A stretch of DNA of 64,000 nucleotides from Halalkalibacter nanhaiisediminis. Its GTDB lineage: Bacteria; Bacillota; Bacilli; Bacillales; Bacillaceae_D. A model generated the notes under the pieces. That model was not told the DNA's origin and searched no databases. It saw nothing but the letters and a program-made list of their open reading frames with translations. Positions within the stretch are counted from its first letter, which is position 1. Each line of letters starts with the position of its first letter. The position numbers were made by a program, and so were the translations under genes. Where the stretch lies: assembly GCF_007830185.1 (NCBI RefSeq), contig NZ_VLKZ01000004.1, forward strand, positions 344,383 through 408,382. The letters are read 5' to 3'. Shown here in pieces: positions 42,640-52,477 of the stretch.

Positions 42640-45600
42640 ACAGTCTAATTTAAATAAAGTACTTGTGATTGGTTCTGGCCCAATTGTGATCGGGCAAGCA
42701 GCTGAGTTTGATTATGCTGGAACTCAAGCTTGTCTAGCATTACGTGAAGAAGGTATAGAAGTTATTCTGATTAATAACAATCCAGCAACGGTCATGACAG
42801 ATGAATCTTGTGCTGATCGTGTATATTTTGAACCATTAACAGTTGAAAGCGTAGAAGCAATTATTAAAAAAGAACAACCAGATGGTATCCTTGCAACACT
42901 TGGTGGTCAAACAGGTTTAAACTTAGCGATGGATCTTCATGATCAAGGGATTCTTGATCGCTATCAAGTAGACTTGCTTGGAACGCCAATTGAATCGATT
43001 AAAAAAGGGGAAGATCGTGAAGCGTTTCGTGCACTGATGCAAGAGCTGAATGAACCAGTTCCAGAGAGCGAAATTGTGACGACAAGAGAAGAAGCGATTC
43101 AATTTGCTAAGCAAGTGGGTTATCCAATCATCGTTAGACCAGCATATACATTAGGTGGTGCTGGTGGCGGAATTGCTGATAATGAAGAAGAACTCAAGCG
43201 TATTGTAAAGGGTGGCCTTTCATTAAGTCCTATTAGCCAATGCTTGATTGAGAAAAGCATTGCTGGTTTCAAAGAAATTGAATATGAAGTAATGCGTGAT
43301 AGTAATGATACATGTATCACTATTTGTAACATGGAAAATATCGATCCAGTTGGTATTCATACTGGTGATTCAATCGTTGTTGCACCATCGCAAACGATGA
43401 CAGATGTTGAATATCAAATGCTTCGTACCGTTTCCGTTAAAATTATTCGTGCCTTAGGTATTGTTGGCGGGTGTAATATCCAGTTTGCCTTAGATCCGTA
43501 CAGCAAACAATATTATTTAATTGAAGTAAATCCTCGTGTAAGTCGTTCATCAGCCCTTGCTTCAAAAGCAACGGGCTATCCAATTGCAAGAATGGCTGCA
43601 AAAGTTAGCCTCGGTTATCATTTGCATGAATTGATTAATCCAGTAACGGGGCATACATATGCTAGCTTTGAGCCAGCTCTTGATTATATTGTTGTTAAAT
43701 TTCCACGTTGGCCATTTGATAAATTTGTCCATGCTGAAAGAAAACTCGGCACACAAATGAAGGCAACTGGTGAAGTAATGGCGATTGAACGTAACTTTGA
43801 AGCTGCGATTCAAAAAGCAGTTCGTTCACTAGAGTTAAAAACAGAAGGTCTAACATTGCCACAGATTCAACAAAAGACAGAAGACGAACTATGGCAGCTT
43901 CTTGTAAATGCTGATGATCGCCGATTCTTTGTTCTCTTAGAGCTGATGAGACGTGGACACTCGCGTAAAAAGATTCATGAAGTAACGGGTATTACTGAAT
44001 ACTTCCTGCAAGGGTTTGAACGTTTGATTCAACTTGAAGGAGAGATCAAGGCTACTTCTTTTGAAAAAGTGGATGTAGACTTCTTAAAAACGGTTAAAAA
44101 AGCTGGATTTGCTGATGTATGGTTGGCAAATGTGTGGAATGTTGATGAAGTTGCGGTAAGAGAAAAACGAAAGCAATTAAACCTCATGCCATCATACAAA
44201 ATGGTTGATACATGTGCGGGTGAGTTTGAAGCATCTACTGCTTATTTCTATTCAAGCTGGTCTGGTGAGCATGATACAACTCCTCAATCAGGTAAAAAGA
44301 AAATTTTATTATTAGGTTCTGGTCCGATTAGAATTGGTCAAGGAATTGAATTTGACTATTGCTCTGTACAAGGGATACATAGTCTCCATCAGCTTGGATA
44401 TGAAGCGATTATGATGAACAATAACCCTGAAACTGTTAGTACGGATTATGCTACAGCAGATCGCTTATATTTTGAGCCATTGACGGTAGAAGATGTTCTT
44501 CATGTTGTGGAGCAAGAGCAAGTTGAAGGAATCATTGTTCAGCTTGGTGGTCAAACAGCGATTTCATTAGTAGAAGGACTTGAGAAGGCAGGAGTCAAGC
44601 TGTATGGCACGAATCTTGATACGATCGATCAATTAGAAGATCGTGGACGTTTTTATGAATTTATGAATGAAGTAAAAGTTCCACATATTCCAGGTGTAAC
44701 GGCAAATAGTCAAAACGACGCGCTCCAAAAGGCAAATGAAATTGGCTATCCTGTTTTAATTCGTCCGTCTTATGTTATTGGCGGGCAAGGGATGATGCTG
44801 TTCCAATCTAAGGGTGAATTTATTACTTATTTAGAAGACAAAGAGCAGACGATTTCGTTCCCGATTTTAATCGATGCTTATTATCAAGGAATTGAGTTAG
44901 AAGTAGATGCTCTAACAGATGGTGACAATGTTTGTCTTGCGGGCATGTTTGAGCATGTTGAGCGCGCGGGCGTCCATTCAGGAGATAGTGTAGCTGTAAC
45001 GCCTCCATACTCAATTTCAAATGAAGTAAAAGAGTTAATTATTTCGTATACGAAGCAAATTGCTAAAGGAATGGACTTCCGTGGAATTTTTAATATCCAG
45101 TTTGTTTTACATGATAATGAGTTATACGTGATTGAAATTAACCCACGTGCATCAAGAACAGCTCCTATTTTGAGTAAAATCTCTAATCAGCCACTTATTG
45201 ATTATACAGTGCAACTGTTACTTGGTGCGTCGTTATCATCACTTGGACTAGAAAAAGATATCATTGATGAGCCTAATTTCTATACGGTCAAAGCACCAGT
45301 CTTCTCTTATCAAAAGCTATCTGGACTTGATCCGCTTCTTGAAGCAGAAATGAAGTCGACGGGTGAATTAATGAGCATAAGTGATAATCTAGATGAAGCT
45401 TTCTATAAAGCATTTGCTTGGTCACATGCAGCAAAACCAAAATTGTATACAGAAACAGGTTCAATATTTATTGACGTTGCTAGTGAGTATAAAGAGGCAT
45501 TTAGTTCATATCAAGAGACATTACAAAGTCTTGGATTTAACTTGATCAATGATTCATTTGATGACTGGATCCAATCAGATGAAGCCGTTGCACTTATTAG

Positions 45601-45781
45601 TTTACCGAAACTTGGCACACAAGATGGTAAGGAAAAACGTCAAGAAGCACTGAAGCAACGTTGTACGGTTATTTCAGAGATTGCCACATTAGATGCTATG
45701 CTTAGAGGTTTGAAAGCTGATAAAATAGAGTATCATGCGATTCAAGATTGGTGGAATAAAGAAAAAGCGCTTATTAACTAA
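42632..45781 (+). CDS. carB: Carbamoyl-phosphate synthase, large subunit
   Basis: The 1049-residue synthase has two ATP-grasp halves (first [20 protein letters not shown], second [16 protein letters not shown]) and a C-terminal allosteric region that is shortened and divergent compared with the 1070-residue pyrimidine enzyme, as in other arginine-specific forms. It makes carbamoyl phosphate from bicarbonate, ammonia and two ATP for ArgF. ATG 42632 lies within the carA end, with GGGAGAG before it, showing coupled translation. Confidence 0.97.
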   Translation: MPKQSNLNKVLVIGSGPIVIGQAAEFDYAGTQACLALREEGIEVILINNNPATVMTDESCADRVYFEPLTVESVEAIIKKEQPDGILATLGGQTGLNLAMDLHDQGILDRYQVDLLGTPIESIKKGEDREAFRALMQELNEPVPESEIVTTREEAIQFAKQVGYPIIVRPAYTLGGAGGGIADNEEELKRIVKGGLSLSPISQCLIEKSIAGFKEIEYEVMRDSNDTCITICNMENIDPVGIHTGDSIVVAPSQTMTDVEYQMLRTVSVKIIRALGIVGGCNIQFALDPYSKQYYLIEVNPRVSRSSALASKATGYPIARMAAKVSLGYHLHELINPVTGHTYASFEPALDYIVVKFPRWPFDKFVHAERKLGTQMKATGEVMAIERNFEAAIQKAVRSLELKTEGLTLPQIQQKTEDELWQLLVNADDRRFFVLLELMRRGHSRKKIHEVTGITEYFLQGFERLIQLEGEIKATSFEKVDVDFLKTVKKAGFADVWLANVWNVDEVAVREKRKQLNLMPSYKMVDTCAGEFEASTAYFYSSWSGEHDTTPQSGKKKILLLGSGPIRIGQGIEFDYCSVQGIHSLHQLGYEAIMMNNNPETVSTDYATADRLYFEPLTVEDVLHVVEQEQVEGIIVQLGGQTAISLVEGLEKAGVKLYGTNLDTIDQLEDRGRFYEFMNEVKVPHIPGVTANSQNDALQKANEIGYPVLIRPSYVIGGQGMMLFQSKGEFITYLEDKEQTISFPILIDAYYQGIELEVDALTDGDNVCLAGMFEHVERAGVHSGDSVAVTPPYSISNEVKELIISYTKQIAKGMDFRGIFNIQFVLHDNELYVIEINPRASRTAPILSKISNQPLIDYTVQLLLGASLSSLGLEKDIIDEPNFYTVKAPVFSYQKLSGLDPLLEAEMKSTGELMSISDNLDEAFYKAFAWSHAAKPKLYTETGSIFIDVASEYKEAFSSYQETLQSLGFNLINDSFDDWIQSDEAVALISLPKLGTQDGKEKRQEALKQRCTVISEIATLDAMLRGLKADKIEYHAIQDWWNKEKALIN

Positions 45782-45792
45782 AGGGATTGGAC

Positions 45793-46764
45793 GTGGAGAA
45801 GATGAAAGGGACGATTGAAGAAGCAAAAGCAACGCTAGGTGGGGAAGACTTTCTCACCCTGCTTGACTTCTCACCTAAAGAAATACAGTCATTACTTGAG
45901 AGTGCCCTTGTTCTAAAACAGCAGCAAAAGAACGGGACATTTTCTGAAGCTCTTAAAGGAAAATCTTTGGGTATGATTTTTGAAAATGCTTCAACTCGTA
46001 CACGTGTTTCGTTTGAGGTAGGAATGACACAGTTGGGAGGACACGCACTCTTTTTGAGTCCTCGTGATATGCAGATTGGACGTGGGGAACCGATTAAGGA
46101 TACGGCCAATGTGTTATCTCGCTATGTTGATGCGATAATGATCAGAACGAATTCACATGAAACCGTTGAAGAATTGGCGAAATATGCATCTGTTCCAGTG
46201 ATTAATGCATTAACAGATGCTTACCACCCGTGCCAGGCGATGGCTGATTTATTAACGATTTATGAGCATAAGAATACATTAAAAGGACTCAAACTTGCTT
46301 ATATAGGCGACGGAAATAATGTGGCGCATTCTTTACTAGCAGCAGGAGCTAAGGTTGGTATGGATGTAACAATTGCATCACCAGCTGGCTATGAAGTCGA
46401 CCAAACGATTTTTAATAGAGCAGTCGAAGCAGCAAAAGAAACAGGTGCTAAGCTTGAATTAACTCAAGATCCAGCGGTAGCTGTAAGTGAAGCCGATGTG
46501 ATTTATACAGATGTTTGGGCTAGTATGGGATATGAGCAAGAACAAAATGAGCGCTTACAGTTATTTGCTGACTATCAAGTGAATGAAACACTTGTTGCAT
46601 CAGCAAAAGAAGATTATCTTTTCTTACACTGCCTACCTGCCCATCGCGGCGAAGAGGTATCTGGAGAAGTGATTGATAGCGTTCATTCTGCAGTATATGA
46701 TCAAGCAGAAAATCGTCTTCATGCGCAAAAGGCTATTTTATTATCGTTGCTTTCAGAAAAGTAA
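45793..46764 (+). CDS. argF: Ornithine carbamoyltransferase
   Basis: Transfers the carbamoyl group to ornithine to give citrulline. Carbamoyl-phosphate motif [14 protein letters not shown] (STRTR), the [11 protein letters not shown] motif with its Cys, and the ornithine-side [11 protein letters not shown] are all present. About 323 residues. The start is uncertain: GTG 45793 is 7 bp after AAAGGG, while ATG 45802 has a site only 3 bp away. It follows carB by 11 bp and ends the operon before yjzC. Confidence 0.96.
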   Translation: MEKMKGTIEEAKATLGGEDFLTLLDFSPKEIQSLLESALVLKQQQKNGTFSEALKGKSLGMIFENASTRTRVSFEVGMTQLGGHALFLSPRDMQIGRGEPIKDTANVLSRYVDAIMIRTNSHETVEELAKYASVPVINALTDAYHPCQAMADLLTIYEHKNTLKGLKLAYIGDGNNVAHSLLAAGAKVGMDVTIASPAGYEVDQTIFNRAVEAAKETGAKLELTQDPAVAVSEADVIYTDVWASMGYEQEQNERLQLFADYQVNETLVASAKEDYLFLHCLPAHRGEEVSGEVIDSVHSAVYDQAENRLHAQKAILLSLLSEK

Positions 46765-46829
46765 GCCTTAGCCCTTATTCATGATTCGCTTGCTTTTCGG
46801 GTAAGCTAATCATGGAAGGAGGGAGTAAA

Positions 46830-47009
46830 ATGGGTCAAAATAGACAATTTGAACCAGGGCAGAAAGCACCGAACAATGGGGTGTATATCGAAATTGGTGA
46901 AACGGGAAGTATGGTCAAAAACCCTAAATCATTAAAGATGCGTGCGGGAGACAGATTTCCTGAAACAACAAACCATAATCGGAAATGGACACCATTGCCG
47001 AAAACGTAA
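46830..47009 (+). CDS. yjzC: YjzC-family small protein
   Basis: About 59 residues (MGQNRQFEPGQKAPNNGVYI and so on), matching the YjzC family, small and of unknown function. In B. subtilis yjzC also follows the argF operon, which supports the symbol. ATG 46830 comes after GGAAGGAGGGAG; the ATG at 46812 is before that site. A large terminator follows. Confidence 0.88.
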   Translation: MGQNRQFEPGQKAPNNGVYIEIGETGSMVKNPKSLKMRAGDRFPETTNHNRKWTPLPKT

Positions 47010-47031
47010 ATGAACTATCAATATGTGAATG

Positions 47032-47082
47032 CCTCTTTCTTTTTCTTATGTTTCTTTCATAAGATTAGGAAAGAGGTTTTTT
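47032..47082 (+). terminator. Two-part terminator after yjzC
   Basis: CCTCTTTC (47032-47039) pairs with GAAAGAGG (47069-47076), with inner CTTATG/CATAAG, then TTTTTT. It closes the arg operon. Confidence 0.9.
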
Positions 47083-47257
47083 GTCATTTAAGAGGTCTAT
47101 GCTTATAACGAAATAGCCAGCTTTCTTAATTCAACAAGAAGAGTATTAATTTTGCTTCCAATTTGAATTTTTCTGCATAACGTATAAGAGATTAGCAATA
47201 ACGCAAAACATGTCGCTTAATTGTGAGAAAAAACAGGATGGGAGAGACGTTAAGCAA

Positions 47258-48001
47258 ATGAGACATGCACGCTTTATTCGCATAGAAGACCAGTGGAACG
47301 TCATCTATCTTCCAGAACGTCCAAACGGATTTGCTGTTTGCTTGTTAGGCGATAACGGAATGCTGGTTGAAAATGGTACAAGTGACTGGGAACATCATCC
47401 TGAAAAGCATCGATTTATAGAAGGGTTGTTAAGTCGTGGCTATACATTGTTTACGTCTTCACTGTTTAATCAGCATTGGGGAAGTCCGAGAGCATTTAGA
47501 TTAATGGAGCATCTTTATCATATGGTGTTGAAGCAAGAAATTCTTAATAAGAAAATCCATCTTTTTGGAGAAAGGACAGGAGCTTTAGTAGCGATGCAAT
47601 GGATAAACACCTACCCTTTGCAGCTGCGTTCGTGTTATTTGGTTAACCCATGTCTTTCGCTACATGCTTATTATGAGCAAGAAAAAGAGAATAAATTCTA
47701 CTATCAACGTTTCTTGAAGGAAGTGGAGCAAGCTTATGGAGTGCCAGAACATCGAATCAACGGGGAATGGATGAAATCAGTATCACCTGTTTTAAAGGGT
47801 TCAGAGATTCCTCCTTTATCGATTCATTGCCATATGCTTGAGAAACATTTTCCTCTTCAACAGCATAGTCGACCTTTTCTTCAGCAAATAACCGATAAAA
47901 GAGTCCTTGCTCATTTACGAATTCACGGAAAAGAGCGATCGTTTTATAAAGCAGCTCAATCAGCATATCCATTTTTCAAAAAATATGAAAGCGTCCTATA
48001 A
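47258..48001 (+). CDS. Alpha/beta-hydrolase-like protein with altered nucleophile elbow
   Basis: About 247 residues with the outline of an alpha/beta hydrolase: a strand-turn-helix IHLFGERTGALVAMQWINTY where the usual GxSxG would be, but the central residue is Arg (G-E-R-T-G). A later His-rich C-terminal part (LRIHGKERSFYKAAQSAYPF) fits the last strand. If the fold is right, the catalytic Ser is missing and the protein may not be a conventional hydrolase. The family is not recognised. The start is uncertain: ATG 47258 has GGGAGAG at long spacing, ATG 47210 has no ribosome site. The neighbours are an epimerase gene and a small membrane protein, possibly one unit. Confidence 0.65.
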   Translation: MRHARFIRIEDQWNVIYLPERPNGFAVCLLGDNGMLVENGTSDWEHHPEKHRFIEGLLSRGYTLFTSSLFNQHWGSPRAFRLMEHLYHMVLKQEILNKKIHLFGERTGALVAMQWINTYPLQLRSCYLVNPCLSLHAYYEQEKENKFYYQRFLKEVEQAYGVPEHRINGEWMKSVSPVLKGSEIPPLSIHCHMLEKHFPLQQHSRPFLQQITDKRVLAHLRIHGKERSFYKAAQSAYPFFKKYESVL

Positions 48002-48064
48002 CATTTTATTTCCATAATTAAAAAAGGGGGAGCTTACATATTTGTATGAAGGAAGGAGAAAAAT

Positions 48065-48964
48065 ATGAAAAAAGTACTTGTAACGGGTGGATTAGGGTTC
48101 ATTGGTTATCATCTTTGTGAACGGCTTATTTTGGAAGGGATTGAAGTCATTGCTGTAGATGAATATCCTGATCGAAAAAAAGCAGAGCAGGAAGAAATGG
48201 AGTTGAGATTAGGAAGAAATGCCCTCTTTACGATCATTCGTGGCAAGCTTGAAAAGATGGAAATGGGTACTTTATTAAAAGATATTGATGTCATCTTTCA
48301 TCTTGCTGCATCTACTTCAATAGATAGCAAGTGGTCTACGTTAGCAAGAGTAATTGATAATAATGTAAATCTGACAAAAAAGCTTATTGAAGCAAGTCCG
48401 AAAACAGCTCGTATTGTCTATCCTTCAACCATAGAGGTATACGGGGAACGAACTGGGATCATTACAGAGCGAACGCCGACAAATCCAACAACCCCATACG
48501 GTATTACGAAATTAGCGAGTGAAAGCTTGATTCAAAAGCTTTGTCCAAAACGGAATATGTCTTATGTGATTTTGAGGTTACCTACTGTGTATGGTCCATG
48601 GCAAAGAGACGATATGACTTATCAACAACTATTGTTAGGTAAAATCCCCCCTGAACTTGACCGTTCTACTCTTGATATTCTTTATGTTGACGATGTTGTA
48701 GAAGCTTTTTTACTTGCTGCATCAACAATGAAAACAAATGAAGTCTTTCATCTTACTTCATGCTTGGATGGAGCATGGTTTGAAGGGCTTCAATTGTTAG
48801 GAGTTGATCCAGAATTATATAAGAAAAGGTGTCTTAAAACAACTCTATTGGCTGAAAAATCAGAAAATTTGTTAGGGTTTCAGGCGAAAACGACTCTGAA
48901 AGAAGGTCTTGCCAAGCAACGTGAACATGTGACACAATGGCAGAAACAACAGCGGTTTCAATAA
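48065..48964 (+). CDS. NAD-dependent epimerase/dehydratase (extended SDR)
   Basis: The 299 residues match the extended short-chain dehydrogenase family: VTGGLGFIGYHLCERL (GxxGxxG), DVIFHLAAST, STIEVYG and the catalytic Tyr-Lys in TPYGITKLASE (about 148-158). Sugar-nucleotide epimerases or dehydratases are the closest group; the substrate is unknown. ATG 48065 follows AAGGAGA. It is separated by only 12 bp from the small membrane protein gene downstream. Confidence 0.85.
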   Translation: MKKVLVTGGLGFIGYHLCERLILEGIEVIAVDEYPDRKKAEQEEMELRLGRNALFTIIRGKLEKMEMGTLLKDIDVIFHLAASTSIDSKWSTLARVIDNNVNLTKKLIEASPKTARIVYPSTIEVYGERTGIITERTPTNPTTPYGITKLASESLIQKLCPKRNMSYVILRLPTVYGPWQRDDMTYQQLLLGKIPPELDRSTLDILYVDDVVEAFLLAASTMKTNEVFHLTSCLDGAWFEGLQLLGVDPELYKKRCLKTTLLAEKSENLLGFQAKTTLKEGLAKQREHVTQWQKQQRFQ

Positions 48965-48976
48965 GGAAGTGAATAC

Positions 48977-49150
48977 GTGCAAACGAAGCAAGGAATGATT
49001 GGCATTACAATCTTCGCGTTCGTCGCTCTATTCTCCTTTCTCTTATTTCGAGAAGGACTTAAGCTAGGAGAAGGAATGAGTGTAATTGGCGCTATTGTTG
49101 TAGGAGGAATCGTTGAATTTCTTTATCAACGAAAACAAAGAGAGAAATAA
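48977..49150 (+). CDS. Small membrane protein (57 aa)
   Basis: The frame from GTG 48977 encodes two hydrophobic segments (about residues 7-23, MIGITIFAFVALFSFLL, and 35-48) with a positively charged end QRKQREK. AAGGAAGTGA is just upstream. A terminator follows the stop. No family recognised; it is probably cotranscribed with the epimerase gene. Confidence 0.68.
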   Translation: MQTKQGMIGITIFAFVALFSFLLFREGLKLGEGMSVIGAIVVGGIVEFLYQRKQREK

Positions 49151-49169
49151 ATAGACCATATCTTTGTAG

Positions 49170-49203
49170 CAGACCCGATTCATTAATAAGGTCTGTTTTT
49201 TTT
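49170..49203 (+). terminator. Terminator
   Basis: CAGACC (49170-49175) pairs with GGTCTG (49190-49195), followed by TTTTTTTT. Confidence 0.85.
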
Positions 49204-49221
49204 ATTTGTGCTTAAGGAGAC

Positions 49222-49238
49222 TTCAATTTTATTTCACA
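49222..49238 (+). promoter_or_regulatory. Candidate response-regulator site, copy 1
   Basis: TTCAATTTTATTTCACA, of the form TTCA-N7-TTTCACA, with two TTCA units 11 bp apart. It lies about 60 bp before the beta-propeller/two-component operon, just upstream of a -10-like TATGCT. The same form occurs at 52401. Direct repeats at about one helical turn are usual for OmpR-type regulators. Confidence 0.45.
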
Positions 49239-49300
49239 TTCTTATGCTAAGATGATTTTGGACACTGAAATGAGACGAGTAACGTAAGAAGGAGAATGAT

Positions 49301-50266
49301 ATGAAGCGTTCTATCTTTATTGTTTTAATTGGACTTATTATGAGCCTAAGTGGTTGTGATGAACAACATTTCAACACTCCCAAGACAGATGATCCATTTT
49401 TGATCATTTCCCATGTAAAAGAGTCGACATTGACTTTTGTTGACATTAATAAGAAGAAAGTTATCTTTTCAGAGGAGAGTCGTTCTCCTCTTTCAGATAT
49501 GGTTAATATCGGCGGTGGGAAGGTTATTGCAACCAGTCAAAGTGAAGATTTTCTCATGCTTTTTGATATGAATGAGCGGATAAGCAGACCTTTACTTAAA
49601 TTAAATCAAGGTTTAACGGCCATTCATTATGAACCAACTCTGCATCTCCTTTTTGTCGCAGATATCATGAAAGATAAAATCCATATTATTGATGTTGATA
49701 AAGAAGAAGTGATAAAAAGTATGAAGGTTGGTTCATTTCCAACAGATTTGCAAGTTGCAAATGGCACATTATTCGTTCTAAATGGAGATAGCAATGACGT
49801 CACAGTAATTGATATTAAACAACAAAAGGTTGTCGCTGCGTTTCCTGTCTTAGAACGCCCAGCAGGGATGTATGTAGATGGTGACTATTTGTGGATTGGT
49901 GGACATGGATCATTCGGAAATTTAAATAAAAGTGTCTTTGTTTATAGTCTTAAAACGGGTAAGTTTGTTGAAGAGATTGATGTAGGACTTATGCCAGTTG
50001 CTTTTTTTGGGGATGATTATTCTCCTTTTCTATATGTTGTATGTCATGGTGATCATGCTGTATACAAGGTTCATAAAGAAACCAAAGAGATTATTGATTC
50101 TGTTGAAGTTGGACAGAACCCTAATTATATTAGTGGTAATGAAGAAGGATTGTTTGTTACAAATCTTGATAGCGATACCGTTTCATTTATCGATCGAGAC
50201 TCGTTTGAATTGGTAGAGGAATTAAGGGTTCCCGCTGGTCCATATGCAATCGTTTTGGAGGAATAA
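49301..50266 (+). CDS. YVTN/YncE-type beta-propeller lipoprotein
   Basis: A lipoprotein signal peptide with lipobox LSGC (about Cys19) precedes a seven-bladed-propeller-like sequence of repeats: LLFVADIMKDKIHIIDVD, TLFVLNGDSNDVTVIDIK, YLWIGGHGSFGN and LFVTNLDSDTVSFIDRDSF. Such proteins sit on the outer face of the membrane and bind ligands or partners; their roles are poorly known. It is the first gene of an operon with a response regulator and a histidine kinase (4-bp gap), so it may act in the same signalling path. ATG 49301 after AAGGAGA. Confidence 0.85.
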   Translation: MKRSIFIVLIGLIMSLSGCDEQHFNTPKTDDPFLIISHVKESTLTFVDINKKKVIFSEESRSPLSDMVNIGGGKVIATSQSEDFLMLFDMNERISRPLLKLNQGLTAIHYEPTLHLLFVADIMKDKIHIIDVDKEEVIKSMKVGSFPTDLQVANGTLFVLNGDSNDVTVIDIKQQKVVAAFPVLERPAGMYVDGDYLWIGGHGSFGNLNKSVFVYSLKTGKFVEEIDVGLMPVAFFGDDYSPFLYVVCHGDHAVYKVHKETKEIIDSVEVGQNPNYISGNEEGLFVTNLDSDTVSFIDRDSFELVEELRVPAGPYAIVLEE

Positions 50267-50270
50267 GAAG

Positions 50271-50963
50271 ATGATGAAAGATACAAGGCAGATTTTAATA
50301 GTGGATGATGAGGCAGATTTACGTAAACTTGTCGGCTCGTATCTTGAAAAAGAATCCTACTTTGTGCAAACTGCAAAAAGTGGAGAAGAGGCCATTCATA
50401 TCCTTCAGCAATATCATTCCATCGATCTTGTGGTACTTGATGTGATGATGGATGACATGGATGGCTTTACTGCTTGTGAGAAGATAAGGGAATTTTCAAT
50501 GGTCCCTATCCTTATGCTAACAGCTAGAAGTAGTGAGGAAGATAAGATTAAGGGATTGAAGGTCGGCGCAGATGATTATATTGTGAAACCATTTAGTCCA
50601 AGAGAGTTGGTAGCACGTATTGAAGCTGCACTGAGAAGAGTAGATGGATTGCAAACAAATAAACAAATGATTAAGGTTCAAGAACTTGAAGTCGACAAAA
50701 ATGGACGAATCATTTATTTGCAGGGGAAACCAATTAATGCGACAAGAAAAGAATTTGATTTATTGCTTTATTTACTTGAGCATCGTGGTCAAGTTTTTAC
50801 AAGAGAGCAATTGCACGAACGTCTTTGGGGGATGGATTCACAAATGGGAACACTTCGAACAGTAGATACTCATATTAAAACCTTACGTTTAAAATTGAAG
50901 TCAGCTGAAAGACACATAAAGACTGTTTGGGGAGTCGGCTATAAATTTGAGGATGCACAATGA
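50271..50963 (+). CDS. OmpR/PhoB-family response regulator
   Basis: The receiver domain has the acidic pair ILIVDDEADL, the phospho-acceptor Asp in LVVLDVMMDDMDG (about residue 54), Thr in MLTARS and Lys in DYIVKPF. The C-terminal winged helix (FDLLLYLLEHRGQVFTREQL, GMDSQMGTLRTVDTHIKTLR) is of OmpR type. ATG 50271 follows GGAGG. It overlaps the downstream kinase (ATGA), so the pair is made together. The direct repeats at 49222 and 52401 are candidate targets. Confidence 0.95.
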   Translation: MMKDTRQILIVDDEADLRKLVGSYLEKESYFVQTAKSGEEAIHILQQYHSIDLVVLDVMMDDMDGFTACEKIREFSMVPILMLTARSSEEDKIKGLKVGADDYIVKPFSPRELVARIEAALRRVDGLQTNKQMIKVQELEVDKNGRIIYLQGKPINATRKEFDLLLYLLEHRGQVFTREQLHERLWGMDSQMGTLRTVDTHIKTLRLKLKSAERHIKTVWGVGYKFEDAQ

Positions 50964-52345
50964 AAAAATGGTCGATCCAAAAGAAAGTTTGGTTTGCGAT
51001 CATGGTGATTTTACTGACGGTCATCATCGGAGCAGTTGTAATCACTTATTTTTTATATGATAAGCTTTATTTAGATAAACAAATTGACCTACTGTTAATG
51101 CAAGGTGAAGAGCTTGCGGAAGTTTACTCTGAACATGGTACAGATAGCTTTTTCAATGAGCGATTGAACTGGTCAAAGCAAAGTTTAGCTGCAAATGTAC
51201 TCTTTACCGATGATCCAATGCAATTAGGTAGTGGAGCACCCTTTGAACCATCTTCCAATGAAAACTTGATTACCTTTGAAGAAAGGCAACAGTTATTGGA
51301 AGGGGAAACGGTTGTAATGGTAAGATCTCATCCACACTTTCAACAAGATATTTTGGGTGTTGCCATTCCATTGTTTCAAAATGGCCATTTGACTGGATCG
51401 ATTTTTTTATCAATGCCTCTATCTGAGGTACATGAGCCCTTTCTACAAGTAAGGACCGTGTTAATTGTTTCTCTTTTTCTTGTCGTGTTAATTATTATTG
51501 TTACTGGAAATAAGGTAATAAATCATGTTGTTAGGCCGTTAAACGATATGAAGGAAGTTGCAAAAACAATGGCAGCTGGTGATTTTTCGAAAAGAATAAA
51601 AGACGATGATCATGGAGATGAATTAGGACAACTAGCAAAATCCTTTAATATCCTTTCTTCGTCGCTTGAAAAAGTAGAAGAAAACAGGCGTGAATTTCTT
51701 GCTAATGTATCTCATGAGCTTCGTACGCCTCTTAGTTATATGAAGGGGTATGCAGAAGCAATGGAAGAAGGAGTGATTGAGCAGAAAAAGGGGCTAGAGA
51801 TCATTCAAAAGGAAGCGAATCGACTCGAACGACTTGTTAATGATTTACTTGATTTAGCACAACTTGAAGGTGATTCTTATCCACTACAGTGTGAGCCAAT
51901 TGCGTTTGCACAGTTAGTTACAGATGTTGTGGAGACCTTTGAATTAATTGCTAGACAAAAAAATATCCAGATAAATAGTCAATTAGATGAGGATAGTATT
52001 ATATATGGGGATGGCGATCGGCTTGAGCAAGTGATTCGTAACTTACTTGATAATGCGATCCGATATACGCCTGAGCACAAAGCAATCAGTCTTACTTTAA
52101 CTTCTAAAGATGAATTTTCTGAACTAGTCATAAGTGATGAGGGAATAGGCATACCAGAAGAAGACATCTCTGCGGTAACGGAGCGTTTTTACCGTGTCCA
52201 TAAAGCAAGAACAAGGGAAAAGGGTGGTACGGGATTAGGTCTTGCAATTGTGTCCCAAATTATGAAGAAGCACGGAGGAACGTTTGAGCTTTCCTCAAAG
52301 GTTGGTCAAGGAACGAGTGCCCGAATTACGCTAAAGAATATCTAG
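50960..52345 (+). CDS. Sensor histidine kinase
   Basis: About 461 residues: an N-terminal membrane segment (about 9-33), an extracellular sensor part, a second membrane segment (about 160-185), HAMP (VRPLNDMKEVAKTMAAGDFS), HisKA with the phosphohistidine in FLANVSHELRTPLSY (His about 254) and an HATPase domain (DNAIRYTPEHKAISLTL, GTGLGLAIVSQIMKKHGG). It pairs with the response regulator upstream. The signal is unknown, but neighbouring lipoproteins and the His-rich YtkA-like protein hint at an envelope or metal cue. Confidence 0.94.
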   Translation: MKKWSIQKKVWFAIMVILLTVIIGAVVITYFLYDKLYLDKQIDLLLMQGEELAEVYSEHGTDSFFNERLNWSKQSLAANVLFTDDPMQLGSGAPFEPSSNENLITFEERQQLLEGETVVMVRSHPHFQQDILGVAIPLFQNGHLTGSIFLSMPLSEVHEPFLQVRTVLIVSLFLVVLIIIVTGNKVINHVVRPLNDMKEVAKTMAAGDFSKRIKDDDHGDELGQLAKSFNILSSSLEKVEENRREFLANVSHELRTPLSYMKGYAEAMEEGVIEQKKGLEIIQKEANRLERLVNDLLDLAQLEGDSYPLQCEPIAFAQLVTDVVETFELIARQKNIQINSQLDEDSIIYGDGDRLEQVIRNLLDNAIRYTPEHKAISLTLTSKDEFSELVISDEGIGIPEEDISAVTERFYRVHKARTREKGGTGLGLAIVSQIMKKHGGTFELSSKVGQGTSARITLKNI

Positions 52346-52400
52346 GCTAATTCTTTCATTGAATATGAACGTGTGAACATTTTTTTAACAAGCTCGAAAC

Positions 52401-52417
52401 TTCACTGGCGTTTCACA
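52401..52417 (+). promoter_or_regulatory. Candidate response-regulator site, copy 2
   Basis: TTCACTGGCGTTTCACA shares the TTCA-N7-TTTCACA form with the site at 49222, at the same 17-bp length. A -10-like TATATA begins 6 bp after it and the YtkA-like gene starts about 60 bp downstream. Confidence 0.5.
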
Positions 52418-52477
52418 ACTTTTATATAGACTAAATAAGAATGATGAATAAGAATGAATTAATTGAGGTGAAGATGG

